Source: Leptothoe spongobia TAU-MAC 1115 (GTDB taxonomy: Bacteria; Cyanobacteriota; Cyanobacteriia; Phormidesmidales; Phormidesmidaceae). From it: a stretch of DNA of 64,000 bases. The stretch is from positions 62,001-126,000 of the forward strand of contig NZ_JADOES010000005.1 of assembly GCF_018739885.1 (NCBI RefSeq), in the 5' to 3' direction. The translations under genes were made by a program, and so were the position numbers. Positions 27,228-35,159 of the stretch are shown here, piece by piece (within the stretch, counting starts at the first letter, position 1; each line of letters opens with the position of its first letter). Under the pieces are notes generated by a model. It was not told where the DNA came from and searched no databases. It saw only the letters and a list, made by a program, of their open reading frames with translations.

Positions 27228-28316
27228 ATGTCCCAGGCATCCATCGGTGTTGCTGTTGTTGGTACAGGGTTTGGCCAAAAAATCCATATTCCCGGCTTTA
27301 AGGCCCATCATCGGACTAAGGTGGTGGCCGTTTATCATCGCGATCTCAACCAAGCCCAAGCCATCGCCGAACGCCATGGTATTCCCCATGCCTGCGACAC
27401 CATCGAAGCGATCATCGCCCTACCTCAGGTACAGGCTGTCAGCATATCCACGCCCCCCTTTGCCCACCACGCCATGGCAACAGCAGTGCTCAAAGCAGGC
27501 AAGCATTTGCTGCTAGAAAAACCCACTGCCCTAAATGTGCAGGAGGCCAGACAACTCCATGGGCTAGCTCAGCAGCACCAGGTAACGGCCATTATGGACT
27601 TTGAATTTCGATTTATTCCTGCCTGGCAGCGATTGGCAGAATTACTCAAAGAAAACTACGTCGGTCAAAAGCGCTTGATCAAAATTGACTGGATTGCTGG
27701 CAGCCGAGCGAATCCAGAACGGGCCTGGAATTGGTATGCCCGCCAGGATCAAGGCGGTGGAGCTCTAGGTTCGATTGGGTCTCACATGTTCGACTATGTT
27801 GACTGGCTGTTTGGACCGGTCAAACGTCTATCGGCAAACCTTAGTACTACCATTACCCAACGTCCAGACCCCGTGTCTGGTGAATATAAGCCAGTTGATT
27901 CTGACGACACCTGTAGCATTACCCTGGAGCTAGTCGACGGGACTCCCGTACAGGTCACCCTTAGTGCCGTTACCTTAGCCGGTCGTGGGCATTGGGTTGA
28001 AATTTACGGCGAGCGGGGCACCCTAATTCTGGGTAATGCCAGCCAGAAAGACTATATCCATGGCTTTATCTTATCTGGCAGCCAGGCCGGTGAGCCCTTA
28101 ACTGAGCTAGATATTCCAAAACGCTTAGCGTTTCCAAAACTCTATGACGACGGCCGCCTGGCTCCCTTTATCCGAGTTGTGGACCATTGGGTCGCTGGTA
28201 TTGATAATCAGCAAACATTAGTCCCATCCCTTGCACAGGGTGTCTACTCACAGCTGCTAATGGATCTGACCCACCAAGCCCATAATCAACAAACCTGGGT
28301 TGCAGTACCTCAGTAA
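27228..28316 (+). CDS. Gfo/Idh/MocA-family oxidoreductase
   Basis: An NAD(P)-dependent sugar or cyclitol dehydrogenase-like protein of 362 residues. Seen: the Rossmann motif IGVAVVGTGFGQKIHIPGF at the N-terminus, VSISTPPFAHHAMATAVLKAGKHLLLEKPTALN (the conserved EKP with the catalytic Lys), and the C-terminal sheet domain beginning RFIPAWQRLAELL with GGGALGSIGSHMFDYVDWLFG. The frame is open from 27177, but the motif spacing favours the ATG at 27228 (MSQASIGVAVVG). The substrate cannot be predicted and no pathway genes are adjacent. Confidence 0.92.
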   Translation: MSQASIGVAVVGTGFGQKIHIPGFKAHHRTKVVAVYHRDLNQAQAIAERHGIPHACDTIEAIIALPQVQAVSISTPPFAHHAMATAVLKAGKHLLLEKPTALNVQEARQLHGLAQQHQVTAIMDFEFRFIPAWQRLAELLKENYVGQKRLIKIDWIAGSRANPERAWNWYARQDQGGGALGSIGSHMFDYVDWLFGPVKRLSANLSTTITQRPDPVSGEYKPVDSDDTCSITLELVDGTPVQVTLSAVTLAGRGHWVEIYGERGTLILGNASQKDYIHGFILSGSQAGEPLTELDIPKRLAFPKLYDDGRLAPFIRVVDHWVAGIDNQQTLVPSLAQGVYSQLLMDLTHQAHNQQTWVAVPQ

Positions 28317-28595
28317 AGCCAATGGGAACAGACCCATAGCCTAAATCTCGAATGACATACATTTCTAGTGGAAATTACTTAAACACTAGGCAAAAAGTAC
28401 CTAGACAAGATTGTTCAAAAAGTTCGATCATAACCAGAATGTATGGTGAACTTACTGCGAAAACATCCATTACCTTGTTATTAGCAATGAACTAACAGGA
28501 TGCTTAGGTCAAACCATGTTCTAAGTAATGTACATTGAGTGATGCACATTGAGCAATTATGCGTTGCACCTTGAGGATACAGATCGTCCACAATC

Positions 28596-29390
28596 ATGTC
28601 GTCGCAGCAATTTCCCATAACCTCTTTACAAACCCTTAGGCGTTCCCTCAAGCAGCAGCTGGTCTTACCAGAATGTGAGCATACTCCCAGCGCTACTGCC
28701 GCTGATAACATGCCTGAGCCTGACTCTCTAGCAAGCTTGAGTAACCTATTTCGAAAGGGAGGAATTACTCATACAGAGGGTTCAACTCCCAATGCTAATG
28801 GTCGATGGTTTATCAGTACTGTCGATGCCAGTGCAGTCTTCAAACATCTCCCAGGCATTAGTCTCAAGCCCAATTATTGCTTAGTCACCTATCTCTATCG
28901 CATTCGACGATCAAATATAAACCATGGCGGAGCTGTCACCTGGGCTATGGTTAATCAGCTCAGCACCACATCTCATTTAGAAGCAGCCCTAGCAAAAGCT
29001 GGTGATCATAGCACTCCCCCATATCCCGAAGGGGCCCTGCTAAATTACATGACTGCTGTTACAGGAAATTTGACTAGTGGCTCCTTTTTGATCGCATCTG
29101 TGCTGCAGCGGGAGCTACAAGAATTTGGCCGCTGCGGGAAATTTCACCGCTGGCAGCATCATCGCCTGATTGGTAACGTGCCTAAACAAAAACAATGGCA
29201 GTGGCGCATGGAACCCCCCAGGAACTTAACCCCAAAGGTACATAACTTACCTAACGGCAAAATGGCGGTTGAATTTTACACATGCCGAACTATACCCCCT
29301 ATAGGCATCTTTCGACATGTCGATCGATACACAGCCAATAGCTATGTAGCCAAGGCCAGCAATCAAGCTATTGCATCTGCCGTAGAGTAA
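28596..29390 (+). CDS. Hypothetical protein, unknown function
   Basis: A 264-residue soluble protein without signal peptide or membrane helix. No domain is recognised. It contains a segment YCLVTYLYRIRRSNINHGGA, a mid-protein hydrophobic stretch LLNYMTAVTGNLTSGSFLIA and several aromatic/histidine-rich parts (KFHRWQHHRL). Length, base composition and the absence of an overlapping alternative frame support it as a real gene. It lies opposite and convergent to the CPP1-like gene (20 bases between stops). Confidence 0.7.
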   Translation: MSSQQFPITSLQTLRRSLKQQLVLPECEHTPSATAADNMPEPDSLASLSNLFRKGGITHTEGSTPNANGRWFISTVDASAVFKHLPGISLKPNYCLVTYLYRIRRSNINHGGAVTWAMVNQLSTTSHLEAALAKAGDHSTPPYPEGALLNYMTAVTGNLTSGSFLIASVLQRELQEFGRCGKFHRWQHHRLIGNVPKQKQWQWRMEPPRNLTPKVHNLPNGKMAVEFYTCRTIPPIGIFRHVDRYTANSYVAKASNQAIASAVE

Positions 29391-29410
29391 ATGCTCTACA
29401 AGCAAGTGCT

Positions 29411-30031
29411 CTAGCGGAGGAAACTACTAACAAACCAAAGCAATGTCATCGTGACAATTGCCACTAAAGCATTTACTCGCTCTGGGGATAGGCCCAAGCT
29501 TTGTTGGCCGACTAGGCTAATAGCTAAAAGTCCCAGCAAAACACCTATGAGTAAACCACCAGCAGCAAAAGCAAAGGAACGCCAGAATTTGTGCTCCTTA
29601 CGATTGAGAAAGAAAATCGTTGCTGCTACAGAAAACCCTAGGGCCGTTGCAGAACTATTTACAGTAAACCAAGCTAGTGCTGCCAACGCCAAAAACACGA
29701 CCGAGGGCCATAGGATATCGTCTCGACTAGGGGTGTCTAACCAATCCTGTAACCAACCTGGCGTCTGGGGAGCAGGTAAGGATACTCTGGGTGCCGATGT
29801 CGATGATTCTGACGTTTTTTCGGCAAACCGAATCCGATCGGGCACTTTTATCTTGCCTTCCTGCCGCATTCGCAGTCGTTCCATTAAAATGGCGTCGTAG
29901 GCAGCTTCAATAGCTTCCTTTTGCTGGGGATCGCTATTACATTCTTCTAGGAGACGTTTACGAGCCACCTGAACCTCTTCAAATGAAGATGACTCATCCA
30001 ATCCCAACGTTTTATAGTTGCTCTCATTCAT
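29411..30031 (-). CDS. CPP1-like (DUF3353) J-like domain membrane protein
   Basis: This 206-residue protein resembles the cyanobacterial homologues of plant chloroplast protein CPP1, a J-like-domain chaperone of protochlorophyllide oxidoreductase. The N-terminal J-like part reads YKTLGLDESSSFEEVQVARKRLLEE, with ATYDAILME-like EAAYDAILMERLRMRQEGKI and RIRFAE, but no HPD tripeptide, as expected for this family. After a Ser/Pro-rich linker, three to four membrane helices fill the C-terminal half (LWPSVVFLALAALAWFTV, SFAFAAGGLLIGVLLGLLAI, ALVAIVTMTLLWFVSSFL). The role in pigment-enzyme stability is known for the plant protein and inferred here. Confidence 0.85.
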   Translation of the reverse strand: MNESNYKTLGLDESSSFEEVQVARKRLLEECNSDPQQKEAIEAAYDAILMERLRMRQEGKIKVPDRIRFAEKTSESSTSAPRVSLPAPQTPGWLQDWLDTPSRDDILWPSVVFLALAALAWFTVNSSATALGFSVAATIFFLNRKEHKFWRSFAFAAGGLLIGVLLGLLAISLVGQQSLGLSPERVNALVAIVTMTLLWFVSSFLR

Positions 30032-30699
30032 GTCGACACCTGGTATGTACGGTGGCCATTACGACGCTTACAAATGATGATACGACGAACACCCCGGCAA
30101 ATAGTGTGATGTACATCAAAAACACCATTGCCAACTGGCACCATTGCTAATCGACAATATTGCCAATTGGCACCATTGCCCATAATTAATTACCAGTTTA
30201 ACCACCTTGGCAAAAAAAACAGGCATAGCATAACAGAAATGTCAGATAACTTTTTAGAAGTTTCTTTGTTTCCCATGTCTCCATCCTTATAATTACTGGC
30301 ATCTCTGGTATCTAAATTTGGATAATCCAGCGTAGATTTTTTTTGACCCCACACCGTGCATCCACTATCAATAGAAATATATATTCCAATAAATATATGT
30401 ATGGCACTTGATTGTGCCATTTTATCCAGCTGTTTTTAGCAGAATTCTTTGATAAGGTGTGGAAGCCCTGTAAAACTTCTCTGAAGTTATTGAAAACTTG
30501 TGAAATAGGACTTTAGATGTGTCTTCACGGGCAGTCTAACTCCAGTAGGATTTATGCCGTTGCTGATTTACAGAATGAATCGATCTAGAATGGACGCCGT
30601 TTGTCGGACCTTTTTAGATTCAGTCCTCACAGGGATCAGCGACGCAAGATTTATTTTTACCTTTTTACCTAGACTCGTATTTTTTTTGGTGTAAGGATT
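30032..30699. other. Intergenic region between the CPP1-like gene and the response regulator
   Basis: About 670 bases that should include the promoters of both divergent genes. It contains a direct repeat at 30127-30179. A 76-codon minus-strand frame (30190-30420) has no convincing ribosome site or family and is not called as a gene. Confidence 0.5.
30127..30179. repeat. Two direct copies of a 21-bp sequence with palindromic core
   Basis: ATTGCCAACTGGCACCATTGC (30127-30147) and ATTGCCAATTGGCACCATTGC (30159-30179) differ at one base and start 32 bases (about three helical turns) apart. The core TGCCAATTGGCA is a perfect palindrome in the second copy. The spacing suits two bound dimers on one DNA face, upstream of the CPP1-like gene. 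Confidence 0.7.
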
Positions 30700-31422
30700 A
30701 TGACCACGGCCTCTGCCAAAATTTTAGTTGTTGACGACGACCCAGCCATCCGGAATCTTATTCATCGATTTTTAGCAAAGCAGACCTATGAAATGGAATC
30801 TGCTGAGGATGGGAAACATGCCCTGGCCGTGTTTGAGCAGTTCAATCCAGATTTAGTGATTTTGGATGTCAATCTGCCCGATGCCAATGGCTATGACCTG
30901 TGTAAGGAAATGCAATCGCGCACGGGCGTTTTTGTGTTGATGTTGACCAGTCGTACGGATGAATCAGATAAGATCCACGGCTTTAATCAAGGTGCAGATG
31001 ATTACATTACTAAGCCATTTAGCTTAGGTGAGCTTGAGGTGCGGGTAGGCGCAATTCTTAAGCGTCAACGACCGGTTACAGCAGCTGAGCAGCAGTGTCT
31101 CACCTTCAACTCTCTGGCCATTGATCCTATTCGTCGGGAAGTTACCCTTGAAAGCCAGCTGGTCCCCTTGACGGCACTTGAGTTTGACCTACTTCACTTC
31201 CTGGCCAGTCACCCCGGTCGAGTATGGCGACGGACTGAATTGATTCAAAAAGTATGGGATTACGAGTATGTAGGTGACCAACGTGTGGTGGATGTACATA
31301 TTGGTCAGATTCGTAAAAAGATTGAGATTGATACCAATCAGCCTACATTGATTCAAACGGTACGGGGAGTGGGGTATAAGTTTGAACCACCGGCAACGGG
31401 TGCTGAGGCTGTTGAAGCATAG
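30700..31422 (+). CDS. OmpR/PhoB-family two-component response regulator
   Basis: This 240-residue transcription factor has an N-terminal receiver domain with acidic pocket DDD at 12-14, phospho-acceptor D56 in LVILDVNLPD, T/S switch in LMLTSRTDE and conserved Lys in DYITKPFSL. A winged-helix DNA-binding domain follows (about 135-232: LVPLTALEFDLLHFLASHPG, RVVDVHIGQIRKKIE, TVRGVGYKF). A good Shine-Dalgarno (TAAGGA) precedes the ATG. No histidine kinase is adjacent, so it is an orphan regulator as is common in cyanobacteria. I cannot assign it confidently to RpaA, RpaB, NblR or ManR. Confidence 0.93.
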   Translation: MTTASAKILVVDDDPAIRNLIHRFLAKQTYEMESAEDGKHALAVFEQFNPDLVILDVNLPDANGYDLCKEMQSRTGVFVLMLTSRTDESDKIHGFNQGADDYITKPFSLGELEVRVGAILKRQRPVTAAEQQCLTFNSLAIDPIRREVTLESQLVPLTALEFDLLHFLASHPGRVWRRTELIQKVWDYEYVGDQRVVDVHIGQIRKKIEIDTNQPTLIQTVRGVGYKFEPPATGAEAVEA

Positions 31423-31439
31423 TTTGGATGCATATGAGT

Positions 31440-31533
31440 AGCGTTGCTGCTAATGCAACGCTTATTTAATTGAATTACTCAACTTCTAATTTTTTGGCAT
31501 AACTTCTGAGGGCTACAGATAAATTCTGTAGCC
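31440..31533 (+). terminator. Two consecutive terminator hairpins after the response regulator
   Basis: The first stem is AGCGTTGC (31440-31447) with GCAACGCT (31455-31462), followed by TATTTAATT. The second is GGCTACAG (31511-31518) with CTGTAGCC (31526-31533), followed by TTTATTC. Both are factor-independent in form for the plus strand. Confidence 0.7.
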
Positions 31534-31743
31534 TTTATTCGTTTAACGTTCTTTGACAGAGGGACTAACGAGTTCTGGTGATAAACCTGGCATGTCCCCT
31601 TGACATGGACTGAAGAGTAACTTAGCACGGTTGAAAAGTGGCCAACCTCGTGCGTAATCGAAGAGCATCCACTAGGAAGTGCCCCTCCAGGATTATCCAT
31701 TTTGAATCAGGATTGAGGCATTCGGATTTGTGATCACTCACTT
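31534..31743. other. Intergenic remainder between two terminators
   Basis: No gene supported. A 73-codon minus-strand frame that covers this stretch (31479-31700) starts and ends among the hairpins and has no recognisable content. Confidence 0.4.
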
Positions 31744-31773
31744 AAAAAAAAGCCTCCGCAATGCGAAGGCTTT
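31744..31773 (-). terminator. Intrinsic terminator of the HTH-protein gene
   Basis: On the minus strand a stem of AAAGCCT/AGGCTTT extended by CGC/GCG is followed by eight consecutive T. It lies 50 bases past the stop of the gene at 31823. Confidence 0.88.
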
Positions 31774-31822
31774 GGACGTGCACTCAAGGAAAGTTTTTTG
31801 GAGACGACTGTGAGCAGGAGAA

Positions 31823-33217
31823 CTACTCTTTAGCTCCATTATTTGTTTTAGCCCCACTTGCAGGCTTAGCTACAGGCTTAGCTACAGGCTTAGCTGAGCG
31901 ACTGGTATTACGGAGCTTCCATGCACTGGATACGATTTGACTCCAGCGACGCTGGACACGTTTGGGGGTCCAGCCGAGTTGCTGAGCAATTTCAGCGTCG
32001 GATGGAGTAGCGTGTTGTCGATCCTGCATTTGCTGCTGTTTTAAGGCTAACAAGTGCTGCTGATCGACTGTCAATTGACCGATAAACTGAGTCCACTCTT
32101 TGGGGGATAGCCCTAGATTTTTATCTAGATCAGCGCCTAACCACTGGTGTACCAATTCCCAGTTGTGAGACTGAGCAAATTTTTCCACGTGGTACTTAAA
32201 GCGCTGCTGCAAGTAGTCACGCTGACGAGGTGTCAGGCCAAGCACTTCATCAATTTCGGAAGCGGCCATATCCTGGAGGCGTAAAGCTAGATAGTTGATG
32301 CAGGCATGTTGGTCCTGCTCTTCTAAATACTCTACGAGTTCCTTGATAATGCGATCGCGTAAAACCGCTTCAGCCGGATCGGTGACATCGGCCACCATCT
32401 GCTCACGAATTTGCTGCAATGCTGACGAACGAGAATCAGCATCGTCACTTTTAGGTGAATCAACCGCCATCTCAATATCGACACAGGTTTCTGCCGGTAA
32501 ACGCTTGGCAAAGCTTTGAGCCCGCAAAACTAGGAGCTGCTGGTTGTAGCAACCTGGCAGGGAAATCCGACGCTTGGCGTACTGTTCACTAAATGCCATA
32601 TACTCAGCCAGCTCCAATCGAGTTCTGGGAGAGTAGTCGGCTTCGAGATGATTTTCCCGACGAAACGCCTTGAGCACTTCAATGTAGAAACCCTGAAGAA
32701 AGTCTTCTAGTAGATTGCAACGCCCCTGAAATCCTAGCTGAGTCTTAGCAGGTGCGATATAGCGATAGGCGATCGCACTCAGTCGACTTTGTAGCTCTAC
32801 CCTGCCTTGGCGAGAGCCCAGACGGTAGTACTCCAAGTACTTCTGAATCCTATTTTCTGCTAAGGAATGCTGCCATGCATTTACTTCACCAGAGGCTTGA
32901 ATTCGGTCACTTTTGCGACAGATACGAGCCACTTCAATAGCCAAGCGATTGGCCACAGCATTGACAGTACGATTACTGCCTTTAACCTGCTCTTGAAGCA
33001 TCTGCACCAAGAAACCAACTAAGGCCTGATCAACAGGACACAGTTCAGCTTCATTTTTGGTATTAGCAGAGTCGTCCTTAGTTGGCCGGACAGAACCAGC
33101 AGTGGGCTGGACAGAACCAGCAGTGGACTGGATATTGCCAGCAGTGGGATGAAGAACGACGTTATTAGTTGGCTTAGTTAGGTTTAATACGTTTGTAGCG
33201 GTAGATTGAGCTTTCAT
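31823..33217 (-). CDS. Conserved cyanobacterial protein with sigma-like HTH regions, possibly HetZ-related
   Basis: A 464-residue soluble protein. The N-terminus has three seven-residue repeats (TAGNIQS, TAGSVQP, TAGSVRP). The central part has a strongly patterned helical region (RVELQSRLSAIAYRYIAPAK, LLEDFLQGFYIEVLKAFRRE, LELAEYMAFSEQYAKRRI). The C-terminal half contains two helix-turn-helix-like parts (LTPRQRDYLQQRFKYHVEKF; DAEIAQQLGWTPKRVQRRW) resembling sigma-70 region 4, and ends in a Lys/Ala/Pro tail (KPVAKPVAKPASGAK). The pattern recalls proteins annotated as HetZ-related in non-heterocystous cyanobacteria, but I am not certain. A DNA-binding regulatory role is likely. Confidence 0.72.
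   Translation of the reverse strand: MKAQSTATNVLNLTKPTNNVVLHPTAGNIQSTAGSVQPTAGSVRPTKDDSANTKNEAELCPVDQALVGFLVQMLQEQVKGSNRTVNAVANRLAIEVARICRKSDRIQASGEVNAWQHSLAENRIQKYLEYYRLGSRQGRVELQSRLSAIAYRYIAPAKTQLGFQGRCNLLEDFLQGFYIEVLKAFRRENHLEADYSPRTRLELAEYMAFSEQYAKRRISLPGCYNQQLLVLRAQSFAKRLPAETCVDIEMAVDSPKSDDADSRSSALQQIREQMVADVTDPAEAVLRDRIIKELVEYLEEQDQHACINYLALRLQDMAASEIDEVLGLTPRQRDYLQQRFKYHVEKFAQSHNWELVHQWLGADLDKNLGLSPKEWTQFIGQLTVDQQHLLALKQQQMQDRQHATPSDAEIAQQLGWTPKRVQRRWSQIVSSAWKLRNTSRSAKPVAKPVAKPASGAKTNNGAKE
33088..33150. repeat. Three 21-bp tandem repeats in the HTH-protein N-terminus
   Basis: Three consecutive 21-base units (consensus GGACAGAACCAGCAGTGGGC) encode the TAGSVQP-type heptapeptides. The first two units are nearly identical, the third drifted. 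Confidence 0.8.
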
Positions 33218-33755
33218 AATTCCCTTAGTGATGCACGCCCCTTCTATTCGAGGAGCTGTTCAATTTGGCAGTTGGAGCTGTAGGCCTGTCCGTTAGTGGA
33301 CAGTTTCACTGTAGGGGGACTCAATCTGGAATCGAAATAACAGTGTGTCACTATCCAAACCAAATCGGCATAGAGTCTGTTTAAAGACCGGATGCTGCTC
33401 GAATATGTAGGGCATCAATAACTCTAAAATGATTACTACGTGGTCATTTGGTAGATAACACCGGTCGTAGGCTAAACACCTACATTAATATAAAGGCGAC
33501 GTCCTTGACTGTGACAGTTGAGTAGATAGTCTATCTTATAAATCTATTTTTATCCTTGTGACAGTTACGCGAAAATGATGGGTTTTGACGCATCCATCGC
33601 AGTTGATCATCCGCGCCTGTTAATCCCATAATTCCCTGACGTATTGCACTATTTAATAGCTACGGCAATACCAGAGCCTGTCCGGTGGTTTTACGGGAGG
33701 CTCGCATGAAGTGTATGTAGAGAAAAATTGCGTTCAGGGGAGAATCTGTAAAGCT
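33218..33755. other. Divergent intergenic region (HTH protein / larC)
   Basis: About 540 bases containing both promoters. I see no gene or strong secondary structure. Confidence 0.45.
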
Positions 33756-35117
33756 ATGGAAAAGATTGCCTATTTCGATTGCCCAACGGGCATTGCTGGC
33801 AATATGTGTCTCGGTGCAATCTTGGCTGCAGGGATGCCTCTGGGGAATTTGTTAGCTCAGCTAAATGGTCTCGGGTTAGAGGATGAGTATGAGTTTACAG
33901 TCGCCCAAGTTAGACGTCAGGAACAAGCAGCGACCGCAGTTACGGTCAACTTGAGTGGGGCCCATGGCCATCGCCATCTACCAGAAATCGAAACCCTGAT
34001 TCAACAGGCCCATTTACCCCCACGTGTAGTGGAGTGGAGTTTAGCCATTTTCCGAGAGTTAGCTGCCGCTGAAGCAACGGTCCATGGGATTCCGCCAGAG
34101 CAAGTGCATTTTCATGAGGTGGGAGCCACTGATGCCCTGGTGGATATAGTGGGCACCTGTTTGGGATTGGACTGGCTTGGCGTGGACCGAATAATATGCT
34201 CACCTTTGCCAGTAGGCGGAGGAACGGTCAAGGCGGCCCATGGACAATTGCCAGTACCCGCACCGGCTGTCCTGGAGCTGCTCAGACGGGCCCAAGCCCC
34301 GATCTATAGCAACGGGATTAATAAAGAATTGGTCACACCGACGGGGGCAGCGATCGCCACTACCCTGAGCCAATATTTTGGTCCCCCACCGGCCATGACT
34401 CTGCACCAGATTGGTCTGGGCGCAGGCGGCCATGATTTACCCATACCTAATATTCTCCGACTCTGGATCGGGACAGCATCGCAGTCGTTATCCTTTACCC
34501 ATGGCCATAGGGACCATCAGCACCCAGACCATCAGCACCCAGAAGACCATCAGCACCCAGAAGACCATCAGCATTCAGAAGACCATCAGCATTCAGAAAT
34601 CCAGCATTCAGAAATTCAGCAAGCGACGCTCGGCTATAGCGAGTCTGTTATCGAACTACAGACACAACTAGATGACCTGACACCCCAAGCAATCGGCTAT
34701 CTCTACGAAGGTTTATTGCAAGCCGGTGCCCTTGATGTGTTTACCCAAGCCGTGGGCATGAAAAAAAATCGTCCGGGCATTTTGCTGACGGTTATTTGCA
34801 AGGAATCGACGGTCGATGCTTGTCAGTCCTTACTCTTTGCAGAAACGACCACGTTGGGAATCCGCAGAACCCCACAGCAACGGCAAACCCTTTATCGCAA
34901 TTGGCAATCAGTGATGACGACCTATGGCCCTGTAAAGATCAAGGCCGGACTAGCAACACCCAATGGTCCTGTGATTAATCTTCAACCTGAGTATGAAACC
35001 TGTGCAACCCTTGCCCGGAAACACAGCATTGGCTGGAAACGAGTGCAATGGGAGGCAATTGCCGCTGCCCAAACCCTATATCAGGCCGATAGTTGGCAGG
35101 CTATCCAAGCCACCTAG
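33756..35117 (+). CDS. larC: LarC: nickel-pincer cofactor biosynthesis, nickel insertion
   Basis: A 453-residue member of the LarC/DUF111 family, the CTP-dependent nickel-inserting enzyme that completes the pincer nucleotide of lactate racemase and related enzymes. Seen: N-terminal YFDCPTGIAGNMCLGAIL, VHFHEVGATDALVDIVGTCLG (metal-site His and Glu), LVTPTGAAI, and the C-terminal domain ELQTQLDDLTPQAIGYLYEGLLQAGALDVFTQAVGMKKNRPG. The ATG at 33756 places the conserved start; the open frame begins 15 codons earlier. Between the two domains sits a histidine-rich insert, about residues 247-288, with 13 or more His. In Lactobacillus the two parts are separated by a programmed frameshift; here they are one frame. 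No larB, larE or racemase is adjacent. Confidence 0.92.
   Translation: MEKIAYFDCPTGIAGNMCLGAILAAGMPLGNLLAQLNGLGLEDEYEFTVAQVRRQEQAATAVTVNLSGAHGHRHLPEIETLIQQAHLPPRVVEWSLAIFRELAAAEATVHGIPPEQVHFHEVGATDALVDIVGTCLGLDWLGVDRIICSPLPVGGGTVKAAHGQLPVPAPAVLELLRRAQAPIYSNGINKELVTPTGAAIATTLSQYFGPPPAMTLHQIGLGAGGHDLPIPNILRLWIGTASQSLSFTHGHRDHQHPDHQHPEDHQHPEDHQHSEDHQHSEIQHSEIQQATLGYSESVIELQTQLDDLTPQAIGYLYEGLLQAGALDVFTQAVGMKKNRPGILLTVICKESTVDACQSLLFAETTTLGIRRTPQQRQTLYRNWQSVMTTYGPVKIKAGLATPNGPVINLQPEYETCATLARKHSIGWKRVQWEAIAAAQTLYQADSWQAIQAT
34512..34620 (+). repeat. Tandem 18-bp repeats encoding the LarC histidine-rich linker
   Basis: Imperfect copies of GACCATCAGCACCCAGAA in tandem (the last ones shortened) encode D-H-Q-H-P/S-E units. 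Copies in the middle are nearly identical, so unit number may vary between strains. Confidence 0.88.
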
Positions 35118-35159
35118 ACAGTTCCTTCCTAGGCAGCTTTTCACTAAATAGCGCAAACA

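Noticed and set aside
30190..30420. 76-codon minus-strand frame ending in LCLFFLPRWLNW
   Set aside because: No convincing ribosome site for the long form, low-complexity and basic composition, no known family. It lies in a region better explained as promoter sequence.
31479..31700. 73-codon minus-strand frame after the response regulator
   Set aside because: Overlaps one of the terminator hairpins and has no family features.
34411..34671. Alternative plus-strand frame with STQKTIS-type repeats
   Set aside because: It is the shifted frame of the larC 18-base repeat and has no independent support.
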